In this document: positions 18,925 to 27,568 of the stretch, piece by piece
How the letters are laid out: each line of letters begins with the position of its first letter
How positions within the stretch are numbered: the stretch's first letter is position 1
Assembly (NCBI RefSeq): GCF_008298035.1
Contig: NZ_CP042910.1
Location: 5,471,001 to 5,535,000 of the forward strand
Direction: 5' to 3'
DNA: 64,000 nucleotides
Source: Gimesia maris
Lineage (GTDB): Bacteria; Planctomycetota; Planctomycetia; Planctomycetales; Planctomycetaceae
Position numbers and translations under genes: made by a program
The notes under the pieces: generated by a model
What the model was told of the DNA's origin: nothing
Seen by the model: only the letters and a program-made list of their open reading frames with translations
The model's database searches: none

Positions 18925-20013
18925 TCAGAGTGATAACGAGTAATACAAACCCATTCCCCCAAAGTAAAACAACAGCACCAGGGCTGAATCATATCCCATT
19001 CCCAGAATCGTGCGATCGCGGCGTTCCAGAATCCCCCAGAGATAAATACTGGTCAGTACGATCCCGAGCGCAGCCAGGAAACTGGCAGAGGGATCCATGG
19101 CATCGATAAGAGAACCATCACGATAGGCAATATCCGCTGGCAGGAAGAGTACCACTTCCAGCACATTCGTTCCCAGAATATTTGCAACCGCCATACTGTA
19201 GGCGCCAAAGCGAATGGCAGACCAGGTCGTACTCACTTCAGGCAGACTCGTCGCTAATGCCACCAGTGTGGCTCCAATCAGGCTCTGTCCCAGCCCCGTC
19301 TGCTCTGACAACACTTCTCCGGTTCGCGCCACCAGATAGCCTGAAAACAGAACTCCACACGCTGACAGAGAAAACCAGAGAACCAGGGCACCCGTCGATA
19401 CCGACTGGTATTCTGCCTGATGTGCGTCTTTGAGATCCCGATTGGACTCCGGGGGTTCTTCCAGTTCCCCCGCTGGTTTCCAGCGGGGATCCCCTTCATA
19501 CCGATGAAATGACCAGAGCCCGAAGCCATAGATCACAACCAGCATCATCGACCACAGCCCGACCCCTGCCAGTGTGATTAATTCTCCTGTCATCAGAATC
19601 ATGATGACCAGGCTCAGCATCAGGATCAGAAAAACCCCCTGCAGCAACAACGCTGCTTTAGGCGAAAAAAAAGTCAACGGTCGGTTTCGCAGACAGACGA
19701 TATCCATACCGGCGAGCACCGCGATCTGCAAAGCGACTCCCCCCAGCAGGTTGTTGCCCGCCAACTCAGCTGCGCCGGATGCACTGGCGGAAATGGTCGT
19801 TGCCAGTTCCGGCAGACTGGTCGCTCCCCCCAGCAGCAGTGCACCTGCAAACGCTTGACCAATTCCGGTTCGATCGGCAATCAGATCCACGTAGAGACTC
19901 AATTTTGACCCCGCGTACCAGACACCCGCCGCAAACAGGGTAAAGAGTAACAGATTCAGCCAGATCGAATTTTGTGAGAGATCAAGTAATGACATGATGT
20001 GGACAGCAATCAT
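18925..20013 (-). CDS. CaCA-family cation exchanger (Na+/Ca2+ type)
   Basis: The protein has 362 residues and about ten hydrophobic helices. The two inverted alpha repeats are clear: GGATSLPELATTISAS with GNNLLGG in the first half, and ALATSLPEVSTTWSAI with ANILGTNVLEV in the second. These carry the ion-coordinating Glu residues of the calcium/cation antiporter superfamily. A start at 19995 (MSLLDL) is possible instead of 20013. It points toward the dehydrogenase gene and is not part of that operon. Confidence 0.88.
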   Translation of the reverse strand: MIAVHIMSLLDLSQNSIWLNLLLFTLFAAGVWYAGSKLSLYVDLIADRTGIGQAFAGALLLGGATSLPELATTISASASGAAELAGNNLLGGVALQIAVLAGMDIVCLRNRPLTFFSPKAALLLQGVFLILMLSLVIMILMTGELITLAGVGLWSMMLVVIYGFGLWSFHRYEGDPRWKPAGELEEPPESNRDLKDAHQAEYQSVSTGALVLWFSLSACGVLFSGYLVARTGEVLSEQTGLGQSLIGATLVALATSLPEVSTTWSAIRFGAYSMAVANILGTNVLEVVLFLPADIAYRDGSLIDAMDPSASFLAALGIVLTSIYLWGILERRDRTILGMGYDSALVLLFYFGGMGLYYSLSL

Positions 20014-20138
20014 TTTATAATATGGTGAGAGAACCTCGATTCAGTTTAAATGAGAACAACAGCATCCTGCTCTGCTTTATATATACTTTAGGAGAGAAGT
20101 AGCCCGCCTTGAAGTCAGTCAGAATGTCCTGCCTCAGC

Positions 20139-20149
20139 GTCAAACTGTC
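20139..20149 (+). promoter_or_regulatory. Candidate upstream activator site of the rhodanese gene
   Basis: GTCAAACTGTC shares CAAACTGTC with the palindrome at 15203-15215 and lies about 185 bases upstream of the sigma-54 promoter at 20326. The similar spacing to two sigma-54 promoters is suggestive, but the site is not a full palindrome. Confidence 0.28.
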
Positions 20150-20325
20150 ATGCTCTGTGTGAGAATATCTATCGCGTTTCCGTTCAACATCTCAGATTCC
20201 AAATGCCCTTCGAAACAAACCCCCACCCAGTCCAGGATCCGTGGGCTGCACAGATCAGGTTTAGAATTGCATCACACGACACAAACTTTTTTCCCCGCCC
20301 CTGAATCTCATTGGAATGCCCTCTG

Positions 20326-20342
20326 TTGGAATGCCTTTTGCA
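20326..20342 (+). promoter_or_regulatory. Sigma-54 (-24/-12) promoter of the rhodanese gene
   Basis: TTGGAATGCCTTTTGCA has GG at 20328-20329 and GC at 20340-20341, exactly ten bases apart, and a perfect TTGCA at -12. TTGGAATGCC also occurs at 20311-20320, a direct repeat. Transcription would begin near 20352, about 47 bases before the ATG. The gap 20014-20398 otherwise holds only the possible activator site at 20139. Confidence 0.65.
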
Positions 20343-20398
20343 ATCTCTGATTCATGTACCCGATTTGTAATGGAATTATTTCAAGAAGGAGATGAATC

Positions 20399-20734
20399 AT
20401 GCATCAAATAACAACCACCGAGTTACGTGGAAAAATGCAACGCAATGAAAAAGGCATTTTGGTAAACACATTACCACAGGAATCGTTTCAGAAAGAACAT
20501 ATCCCGAATTCGATTAATATCCCCCAGGAACAAGACGATTTTGTTTCGCAAGTTGAACAGGCAGCGGGCAGTAAAGATCAGACCGTGGTCGTGTATTGCG
20601 CGAATGAACATTGTAATTCCTCCACGCAGGCTGCTCAGAAGCTGGAAGCAGCTGGATTCACGCATGTATTTGACTATGAAGGTGGAGCAGAGTCATGGCG
20701 TGAAGCGGGCGAGCAGCTTGTCGCGGGTGTATAG
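20399..20734 (+). CDS. Single-domain rhodanese sulfurtransferase
   Basis: The 111-residue protein is one rhodanese domain. The active-site loop VVYCANEHCNSS contains the expected catalytic Cys67 and a second Cys72, a known C-x4-C variant. The C-terminal FDYEGGAESWREAG is also typical. It should transfer sulfane sulfur from a persulfide carrier in the cytoplasm, possibly as part of redox or sulfide handling. A GAAGGAGATG element precedes the start. A sigma-54 promoter lies upstream. Confidence 0.88.
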   Translation: MHQITTTELRGKMQRNEKGILVNTLPQESFQKEHIPNSINIPQEQDDFVSQVEQAAGSKDQTVVVYCANEHCNSSTQAAQKLEAAGFTHVFDYEGGAESWREAGEQLVAGV

Positions 20735-20883
20735 CTTAAATCAATCACTGATCTCAATTCAGTATGAATCAGGGACTGGAGAGAATTTATGATTCAAGTG
20801 GTTGAGCTGACCTTTGCAGGCGGATGAAATATTTCCGTCTTCAGCCGGTCAGTTTCTTACCTCCAGAAAGGCAAGGTAGCAGA

Positions 20884-21399
20884 ATGGACCAGAAAGTAAG
20901 TGATTCAGGAGAGCGGCAGAAATCGATCGAGGCGCTGCGTGAGATGATTCGTGATATCCATATTGCGATGCTGACGACCCGGTCGGAGGACGGTGGCTTA
21001 AGGAGCCGCCCTATGATTACGGCAAAACATGAGTTTGAAGGACAGCTCTGGTTCTTTACGCACGCAGACGATCCGAAAGTCAGCGAAATCGTAAAGCAAA
21101 GCGCAGTCAATCTGGCGTATGCAGATGCGGAGCGAGATCGTTATATCTCGATCACCGGTCAGGCAGAGCTGGTGCGCGACAGTCAGAAAATTGAGTTACT
21201 CTGGACAGAGGAGCTGGAGCAGTGGTTTCCCCAGGGCTTTGCAGATCCCAACCTGGCACTGATCTGCGTCAATGTCTCTGAAGCGGAGTATTGGGATGCC
21301 AACCAGAGCCAGCTCAGGGGCCTCTTCCAGGAACTCTTTTTTGAAACAGAGCAGGAACTCAAACATGATAAACTGAAGTGGGACGAGGCTGCATTATAA
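20884..21399 (+). CDS. Pyridoxamine 5'-phosphate oxidase family protein (general stress protein 26-like)
   Basis: From ATG 20884 the product has 171 residues. It has the split-barrel FMN-binding features of the family: IAMLTTRSEDGGLRSRPM near the start, LWFFTHADDPKVSEI in the middle, and a C-terminal YWDANQSQLRGLF region as in general stress protein 26 of Bacillus. It probably binds a flavin and acts in stress tolerance. It may be read from the rhodanese promoter, with a gap of about 150 bases. An upstream in-frame start at 20824 is less likely. Confidence 0.8.
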   Translation: MDQKVSDSGERQKSIEALREMIRDIHIAMLTTRSEDGGLRSRPMITAKHEFEGQLWFFTHADDPKVSEIVKQSAVNLAYADAERDRYISITGQAELVRDSQKIELLWTEELEQWFPQGFADPNLALICVNVSEAEYWDANQSQLRGLFQELFFETEQELKHDKLKWDEAAL

Positions 21400-21456
21400 C
21401 AGACTCTGCCTGGCTGCAGAAAAGCTGTAGTCTCGCGTTTTCCTGAATCCAAAGCA

Positions 21457-21499
21457 AAACCCCGCTGGCTTCAATTGATTTGAAATCCAGCGGGGTTTT
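21457..21499. terminator. Bidirectional rho-independent terminator
   Basis: The arms AAAACCCCGCTGG (21457-21469) and CCAGCGGGGTTTT (21487-21499) are perfectly complementary over 13 bases, with U-tracts on both strands. It separates the convergent flavin-binding protein and small helical protein genes. Confidence 0.92.
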
Positions 21500-21521
21500 G
21501 TGATTGATGACATCTAAAACA

Positions 21522-22001
21522 TCATGCTCTTTTACGGGATCTGTTTTCTACCAGTTCCGAATCCTGCTGCTTCTTGCTTTGTTGTGCAATCACAGCCTGC
21601 TCATATTCCTGCAGTTGTTGAAACAGTTCATGCACCCGCGGTGCCGATGATGCCTGAGACAGTGTTTCATACAGGTTAATCAAAGCCTGGCGAAAACGAA
21701 CATTCAGATCGATCAGATCATCGAGTGTCATATCGCGTTTAATCTCGATCGCATCAATCTGTCTGCGAACTTCCTCGTCAGGAAAATATTGCAACCAGGT
21801 ATCGAGCACACCTTCCGCGACTCGTTTCTCATAACCGGATAGAGCCGCCTCCCAATGTAATTCATGCTGCCGCAACTGGTGTGATAACCATTCTACAGAG
21901 TCGGAATCTGCTTCCTGCGAGACGCGATCCAAAGCCTGGCGCATCTGTTTGTGAAAAGACTCCACAAGCTCCAGAATGTCCTGTACTTTATGATAAGCCA
22001 T
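21522..22001 (-). CDS. Small all-helical stress-island protein, unknown function
   Basis: ATG 22001 follows a strong AAGGAGG ribosome binding site; the product has 159 residues. It is almost entirely helical and charged, with an N-terminal MAYHKVQDILELVESFHKQM and a second helix pair containing QHELHWEAALSGYEKR. Glu and His spacing resembles small ferritin-like bundles seen near Hsp20 genes, but I cannot assign metal ligands with confidence. The gene has the best sigma-54 promoter in the window and diverges from hsp20. Confidence 0.75.
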   Translation of the reverse strand: MAYHKVQDILELVESFHKQMRQALDRVSQEADSDSVEWLSHQLRQHELHWEAALSGYEKRVAEGVLDTWLQYFPDEEVRRQIDAIEIKRDMTLDDLIDLNVRFRQALINLYETLSQASSAPRVHELFQQLQEYEQAVIAQQSKKQQDSELVENRSRKRA

Positions 22002-22039
22002 TGGTTTTCCTCCTTTTGTATAGAGATACTGCATTAAAC

Positions 22040-22055
22040 TGCAAGTCATGTGCCA
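22040..22055 (-). promoter_or_regulatory. Sigma-54 (-24/-12) promoter of the small helical protein gene
   Basis: Read on the minus strand the site is TGGCACATGACTTGCA, a full match to TGGCAC-N5-TTGCA. On the plus strand it shows GC at 22041-22042 and CC at 22053-22054. Transcription would start near 22030, just upstream of the strong ribosome binding site of the gene that starts at 22001. Confidence 0.85.
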
Positions 22056-22290
22056 CAACCCCAAAATGCAGTAAGTGACTGTTCTGAGCTTGAACATGTG
22101 ACAATTCAACCTGAAACTGATTGAATAACATCCGCCCTGCTCGTTCATCTCTCAACGGCATATCGAATTCTGTGATACCTGACCGACGGCAGAGCAGGCT
22201 TTTTCTGGACGCCTTCCTGAAATCAGGGTAAACTGAAAGAACAAGACGTCGTTTCCTTTATTCTTATTAAATATTCCTGCAGGAGCCCCG

Positions 22291-22710
22291 ATGTCGCAAT
22301 TACCGTGGAAACCGATACGCCTGCGAAATCTCGAACAGCAGATTGATCAGGCATTTGATGAACTCATTCATGGTCAGTGGGGGTTATGTCCCCCCAGCGG
22401 AAACTGGCAACCCGAAATTGATATTTTCGAAACGCCCGATTTTTACCTGGTGGAAGCCGATGTCCCTGGCGTTGATCCGGATGAGATCCATGTCACAGTG
22501 GAGGAGCATTCTCTGACTATTTCCGGCTGGCGACGATCCGGCTGCGTGGAGAAATCGGCCCAGGGAATCTGCATCGAACGTCGGCAGGGAAGCTTTCTTC
22601 GCCGTATCCCCCTCGAACAGCCTGTCGACCCCTATCATGTCAAACGGGAAAATCAGGCCGGCATCCTGCGTTTGCAAATCCCCAAACAGAAACTCAGCCC
22701 CCCTGTTTAA
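22291..22710 (+). CDS. Hsp20 / small heat-shock protein
   Basis: The 139-residue protein contains an alpha-crystallin domain (ETPDFYLVEADVPGVDPDEI, then VTVEEHSLTISGWRR and FLRRIPLEQPVD). It should act as an ATP-independent holdase for unfolding proteins. A CAGGAG element precedes the ATG. No clear C-terminal I-x-I motif is present. The Lon-related protease gene begins 26 bases downstream, so the two are likely co-expressed; the shared upstream region also carries the minus-strand sigma-54 promoter. Confidence 0.9.
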   Translation: MSQLPWKPIRLRNLEQQIDQAFDELIHGQWGLCPPSGNWQPEIDIFETPDFYLVEADVPGVDPDEIHVTVEEHSLTISGWRRSGCVEKSAQGICIERRQGSFLRRIPLEQPVDPYHVKRENQAGILRLQIPKQKLSPPV

Positions 22711-22736
22711 CCGTTGAACTGACTGATGAGAACTTT

Positions 22737-25214
22737 ATGACCGAACAGACGGAATACCGTGAGCTGACCTCTAAAGAAGTAACTTTAAAACTGGATCCGA
22801 AATCGTTCGGTTTTAAATCCACGCAGGAACTGGAGCCACTGACAGAAATTGTCGCACAGCCTCGCGTTGTCAGAGCGCTGGAACTGGGCACTGGTATCAG
22901 GCATCCGAATTATCATATCTATCTTTCCGGGCTGATCGGCACCGGTCGGAATGAACTCATCACTCATGCGCTCCGCGAACGGATTCTGGATGATTCCATT
23001 CCGGATGACTGGATCTATGTCAATAATTTTGAAGAGCCCGATTGCCCGCTGGCCATCAGTCTGCCCGCCGGTCAGGGAATTCAGTTCCGCTCGGAAATGG
23101 AAGCACTGATCGAGCAATTGCAGGAATCTCTGCCGAAGGCGTTCAAAGAAGAAGACTTTGGGAAAGAAAAAGAGAAACTGCGGCAGATCTACCGCAAGCG
23201 TGGCGAAGAAGTGTTCGACAAACTTCAGAAACTGGCCGGTCAGCATGAATTGACCGTGCAGCAGATGCCCAATGGCGAGATCCTGTTTATTCCGCTTAAA
23301 GATAATCGTCCGATGACACAACAGGAAATCGAGCAACTGTCACCGGAAGAAATGCAGGAACTGGAAAGCCACCAGGACGAACTCGTAGGCATGGCAGGGC
23401 GCGTCCTGCAGGAACAGCGGGAAATTCAGCGTCAGCTCTCCGGTGATGTCAGGGAAGTCGCCCGCCGTTTCGCCGTCCAGATTGTTGAACCACTGATCAA
23501 TGAAATTCAGCAGAAGTTCACAATCCCCAGGCTCAAAGACTGGCTCTCGCATTTCAAAACCCATGTGATCAATCATTTGAATCTGTTCCGTGATCTATCG
23601 GATATGCCCCCGCAGGCCGCAACGATGCTCGCAGGTGAAGGTGGAATCGATCCCGAACAGCGATTTCTGGACTATCGCGTGAATGTCGTGGTCGACAACA
23701 GCCATTTAAAAGAACCCCCGATCATTGTGGAAGATGCACCCAACTATCGCAATCTGTTTGGGACGATTGAACGGGTTGTCGATCGGGCCGGACGGGTCAT
23801 AACCAATTTTTCACGCATTAAAGCGGGCAGCCTGCTGAAAGCCAACGGGGGCTATCTGATTCTCAACCTGATGGATGCGTTGATCGAGCCGTTCGTCTGG
23901 AAAGAACTGAAACGGACCCTCAAAAATCAGTCACTGGAAATTCAGGTCCAGGACCAGTTTTCCATGTTTACCCTCTCGGCACTGCAGCCGGAATCAATTC
24001 CTCTCAAAGTCCGTCTGGTCGCGTTCGGAGAACCTTTGATCTATCACCTGTTGTATCTGCATGATGAAGATTTTCGCGAAATCTTCCGCGTGAAAGCAGA
24101 CTTCGATGACGAGCAGGATCGGGATCAGGAGACCGGGCTGATTTATGGGCGCCTGATACGCCAGTTGTCGGAGCAAGAGGGGCTGCTGCCCTTCAATGCA
24201 GCCGCGGTCGCAGAACTGATTCGCGTTGGATCACGACTGGCCAGTCATCAGAATAAAGTCACCTCCATCTTCAGTCATATCGGAGACGTCGCCCGCGAAG
24301 CCAGCTTCTGGGCCAGCAGAGAAAAAAAGAAAGTGGTCCAACCAGATTACGTACGCCAGGCCATACAGGAACGCATCTTTCGTTCCGACATGGTCGCCGA
24401 AAAAATACGAGGCCTGATCGCAGACGGCACACTGCTGATCCAGCTGGAAGGAACCCGGATCGGCCAGATTAACGGGCTGGCAGTTGCTGATCTGGGTGAC
24501 TATACCTTCGGACGCCCTTCCCGACTGACTGCCAGTGTAGGTGTTGGCACGGCGGGAATTATCAATATCGAACGAGAAAGCCGCATGAGTGGCAGCACCT
24601 ACGACAAAGCCATGCTGATTCTGGAGGGGCTGTTACGCAATTTATACGCGGGCGAACAGCCGTTGACGCTCTCTGCCAGCATCGCCATGGAACAGAGCTA
24701 TGGCGGCATTGATGGTGACAGCGCCTCCGTCGCGGAATTGCTCTGCCTGCTCAGCGCCCTTGCCGAAGTGCCGCTGCGTCAGGATATTGCTGTTACAGGA
24801 TCAATCAATCAATTTGGAGAAGTTCAGGCCATCGGTGGTGTGAATGAAAAAATAGAAGGCTTTTACGATGTCTGTCACGCTTATGGCTTAACGGGCACAC
24901 AAGGCGTCTGTATCCCTGACGCCAATGTTCAGAACCTCGTGCTGCGCGACGACGTCGTACAGGCAATTCAGCAGGGAACGTTTCATGTCTGGGCCGTTTC
25001 AACTCTTAACCAGGCCATTGAACTGTTTACCGGAATTCCCGCGGGAGACGGTTCTGAGAAAAACAGTTTTCACAGGCAGGTGCTGGATCGGCTTACCGAA
25101 ATCACTGAACTCCTGCTGGAACAGAAAATGACGGATACAGGACGTCTGCTCTGGATTCCCGGCACCCCACTCGATCTCCCCTCAGATCCACGCCCTCCTT
25201 TGCCAGGTCAGTAA
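22737..25214 (+). CDS. Lon-related ATP-dependent protease (AAA_32 / LonB-like)
   Basis: The 825-residue protein has the architecture of Lon-like proteases: an N-terminal AAA region, a long charged helical insert (about residues 115-260) and a C-terminal S16 peptidase domain. The catalytic dyad is Ser662 (GIDGDSASVAE) and Lys705 (GGVNEKIEGF), 43 residues apart as in E. coli Lon. The N-terminal P-loop is unusual (SGLIGTGRNEL, Arg in place of Lys), as in this subfamily. It probably degrades misfolded proteins handed over from Hsp20. Confidence 0.88.
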   Translation: MTEQTEYRELTSKEVTLKLDPKSFGFKSTQELEPLTEIVAQPRVVRALELGTGIRHPNYHIYLSGLIGTGRNELITHALRERILDDSIPDDWIYVNNFEEPDCPLAISLPAGQGIQFRSEMEALIEQLQESLPKAFKEEDFGKEKEKLRQIYRKRGEEVFDKLQKLAGQHELTVQQMPNGEILFIPLKDNRPMTQQEIEQLSPEEMQELESHQDELVGMAGRVLQEQREIQRQLSGDVREVARRFAVQIVEPLINEIQQKFTIPRLKDWLSHFKTHVINHLNLFRDLSDMPPQAATMLAGEGGIDPEQRFLDYRVNVVVDNSHLKEPPIIVEDAPNYRNLFGTIERVVDRAGRVITNFSRIKAGSLLKANGGYLILNLMDALIEPFVWKELKRTLKNQSLEIQVQDQFSMFTLSALQPESIPLKVRLVAFGEPLIYHLLYLHDEDFREIFRVKADFDDEQDRDQETGLIYGRLIRQLSEQEGLLPFNAAAVAELIRVGSRLASHQNKVTSIFSHIGDVAREASFWASREKKKVVQPDYVRQAIQERIFRSDMVAEKIRGLIADGTLLIQLEGTRIGQINGLAVADLGDYTFGRPSRLTASVGVGTAGIINIERESRMSGSTYDKAMLILEGLLRNLYAGEQPLTLSASIAMEQSYGGIDGDSASVAELLCLLSALAEVPLRQDIAVTGSINQFGEVQAIGGVNEKIEGFYDVCHAYGLTGTQGVCIPDANVQNLVLRDDVVQAIQQGTFHVWAVSTLNQAIELFTGIPAGDGSEKNSFHRQVLDRLTEITELLLEQKMTDTGRLLWIPGTPLDLPSDPRPPLPGQ

Positions 25215-25608
25215 CCGCTGCCGCTGTAATGCATCGGAATTTTCTCAGTACAAACTCACTCGATCAAGGCGTCCCCTTCCAGTAAACCATGCAGGGATTG
25301 ATTATTTCCTGAGCAGCCTCACTCGTGAAAACTGTCCTGCTCTCCCATCGAATCATTTGCATCCTATTTTTAACAAAGCAATTACCGTCATGCCTTAAGC
25401 CTTTTATATAGATAATCTTATAACTTTGAGAGTGCTTTGTTTGCAGAAGAGTCTCGTATCAGTTTGACCTGTCATTCCGTCTGATATCTGCCATAACTAT
25501 ATATTTTAACTTTATTTCCTAATAATCGTTAACAATGGCACCCTAATTGCATAAACTAAACAGCATGTTTGAAATTCCCTCCTTTATTATCTTCACAGGA
25601 ATCCTACC
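25215..25608. other. Intergenic region before the DUF1559 gene
   Basis: About 390 AT-rich bases. An AGGAAT element sits a few bases before the ATG at 25609. I see no convincing promoter, terminator or RNA gene here. Confidence 0.5.
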
Positions 25609-26610
25609 ATGTTGAATCACAAACCCCGAAAGCGCGGCTTTACGCTCATTGAATTACTGGTGGTCATTGCCATTATCGCCATTCTCATCGCGCTGCTGTT
25701 GCCTGCCGTGCAACAGGCACGTGAAGCAGCCAGACGTTCCACCTGCAAAAACAATATGAAGCAGTTGGGACTGGCCATGCACAACTACAATGAAATTTAC
25801 ACCTCATTACCCATTGGCACTCAAACGGGATCCTATCCCAACTGGCGGGTCGCGATTCTGCCTTACATCGATCAGGCCAATGTATATGCGCAATTAACGA
25901 GAGCCGATGGCTACTGGGCACATTCAGGATTTCCCGGTAACACAGTGCTGTATTCGGTCAGGTTACCCGTCTACAAATGCCCTTCGAATCCCAATGGTAT
26001 GACAAACACCACAGATTTCAGTCTGTCTGACAGTAATTCCGATGCCAGCCTGCAGAGTATGATCATTGATTATGTCGGAATTTCCGGCGCCACTCCGGAT
26101 CCGGCAGGTCGTACCAATGTCTGTACCGGTGATGTACTGGCCAGCAGTTCCAGCAACTGTAACACCGGCATGTTGATTCCCTATGTCAGCAGACGTTTTC
26201 GTGACTGTACTGACGGAACTTCCAACACCATCATCCTGGCAGAACAGTCCGGTCTGGTGAATGGAACTCAAAAAAGCGCGAACGCACTGGGAGCCTGGCA
26301 CGGCTGGGCGAACGCCAGCCTGTCAACCTGGAACGCCGGCACCACTCTGCCAATGGCTTCAGGTGGGTACTACTATGCAGCGGGAACTACTACGGTCCGT
26401 TACCCCCCCAATGCTTACTGGAAATCTGGTGCACCTACCCAGGGCGCCAGTGCCTATTCGGCAAATACCATCCTCAACTCTCATCATGTAGGCGGAGTCC
26501 ATGCCGTCCTGACTGACGGTTCCGTGCGATTTCTTTCCGAGAACATCGATATGGAAACTCTCAGACAGCTCTGCGTACGTGATGATGGAAAAGTAGTCGG
26601 CGAGTATTAA
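25609..26610 (+). CDS. DUF1559 prepilin-like protein
   Basis: The 333-residue protein starts with a type IV prepilin-like leader: KRGFTLIELLVVIAII with the Gly-Phe processing site, then a hydrophobic helix ending in LLPAVQQAREAARRS. The C-terminal HHVGGVHAVLTDGSVRFL has the H-x9-DG motif of the family. Many paralogues occur in planctomycete genomes; the proteins are thought to be surface or periplasmic filaments or pseudopilins, but no function is proven. A second copy is at 41630-42574. A lipoprotein gene follows closely, as it does there on the opposite strand. Confidence 0.92.
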   Translation: MLNHKPRKRGFTLIELLVVIAIIAILIALLLPAVQQAREAARRSTCKNNMKQLGLAMHNYNEIYTSLPIGTQTGSYPNWRVAILPYIDQANVYAQLTRADGYWAHSGFPGNTVLYSVRLPVYKCPSNPNGMTNTTDFSLSDSNSDASLQSMIIDYVGISGATPDPAGRTNVCTGDVLASSSSNCNTGMLIPYVSRRFRDCTDGTSNTIILAEQSGLVNGTQKSANALGAWHGWANASLSTWNAGTTLPMASGGYYYAAGTTTVRYPPNAYWKSGAPTQGASAYSANTILNSHHVGGVHAVLTDGSVRFLSENIDMETLRQLCVRDDGKVVGEY

Positions 26611-26631
26611 ACCAGCCTTCCCGTTTTCCCT

Positions 26632-26658
26632 GGCAGATCCTGCCCTGTGCAATCTGCC
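26632..26658 (+). other. Intergenic hairpin between the DUF1559 and lipoprotein genes
   Basis: GGCAGAT (26632-26638) pairs with ATCTGCC (26652-26658), and flanking CCCT/GGGG can extend the stem. No U-tract follows, so it may be a processing or partial termination signal and not a true terminator. Confidence 0.3.
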
Positions 26659-26706
26659 GGGGAACAGCTTTCTCAATTTACTTTCACAATTATTCGACCT
26701 GAAGAT

Positions 26707-27162
26707 ATGAAAACGACGATCCTCCCAACTGCCTCACACTCCCTCCGCCACTCACTGGTCATCAGCGGTTGTGCGCTGCTCTTCCTGCTGGAACTGTCCG
26801 GCTGCAGCAGGACACCTGGAGCTGAAAAACCCCGCGGTTCGGTGACCATCCAGATCACGAATGGAACTGAGCCGGTCACAGAAGGCCAGGTTGACCTGGT
26901 CAATGAACAGACTGGTGAAGGGGGTGGCGGTGCATTAAACAGTGAGGGGACCGCCAGCCTGGAACAGGTTGCTCTCGGATCTTACACCGTGACCGTGAAT
27001 CCGCCTCCTCAGGAACCGGTTATCCCCGGGCAGGCCCCGCCCGAAGTGAAAAGCTACGAAAACATTCCTTCAAAGGTACGACAGATAAAGACCAGTCCGT
27101 TTAAGCTGGAGGTCAAATCCGGTGCCAACGAGTTCGCCTTTGACCTCAAACAGGCGGACTAA
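26707..27162 (+). CDS. Lipoprotein with carboxypeptidase-regulatory-like domain
   Basis: From ATG 26707 the product has 151 residues. A lipobox LLELSGC is preceded by a hydrophobic segment, so the protein should be lipid-anchored. The mature part (GSVTIQITNGTEPVTEGQVD, later GSYTVTVNPPPQEP) is a beta-sandwich of the carboxypeptidase-regulatory or transthyretin type common in planctomycete lipoproteins. It follows a DUF1559 gene, the same pairing as at 41129-42574, so the two may work together at the cell surface. Confidence 0.75.
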   Translation: MKTTILPTASHSLRHSLVISGCALLFLLELSGCSRTPGAEKPRGSVTIQITNGTEPVTEGQVDLVNEQTGEGGGGALNSEGTASLEQVALGSYTVTVNPPPQEPVIPGQAPPEVKSYENIPSKVRQIKTSPFKLEVKSGANEFAFDLKQAD

Positions 27163-27568
27163 TCTGTTCGACCCCTGAATTCGGAGAAAGCCTATATCTT
27201 TACCTGATATGAACCTGATTCCTGAGACTTGATCTATACGAATTGCGCGCCGCTGTGTTATGCTGAAGCGAAGCGATATTCACTCGATCTCAATCGTCGG
27301 TTGCTGCACAGATCCAGAGAATGCTGAACGTAATTAAGCTTTCCGTATTAACGAAAGGTCATGCTTAATTATCAGGCAAACACCTGAGATATCTGCTGTC
27401 TTTGTGCGCGATACTTCCACGAGAGAAAAGTGTTGTATGGTAATTTAATCATAGATTCAAGTTATCAACGATTACTTGCTTAATACGGCACGCAATCTGC
27501 TTAATTTGTATTTCATACATCAGATTTACAGCAATTCCGTCTTAAAAGGCTCGTTGAGGAATCGTTTG
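27163..27568. other. Leader region of the ATP-grasp operon
   Basis: About 400 bases without a gene. It holds an inverted repeat with nine-base arms, TAATTAAGC (27331-27339) and GCTTAATTA (27363-27371), enclosing a smaller CTTTC/GAAAG stem (27339-27357). It could be an operator or a leader hairpin about 200 bases before the first start codon. A GAGGA element at 27556-27560 serves as ribosome binding site. Confidence 0.45.
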
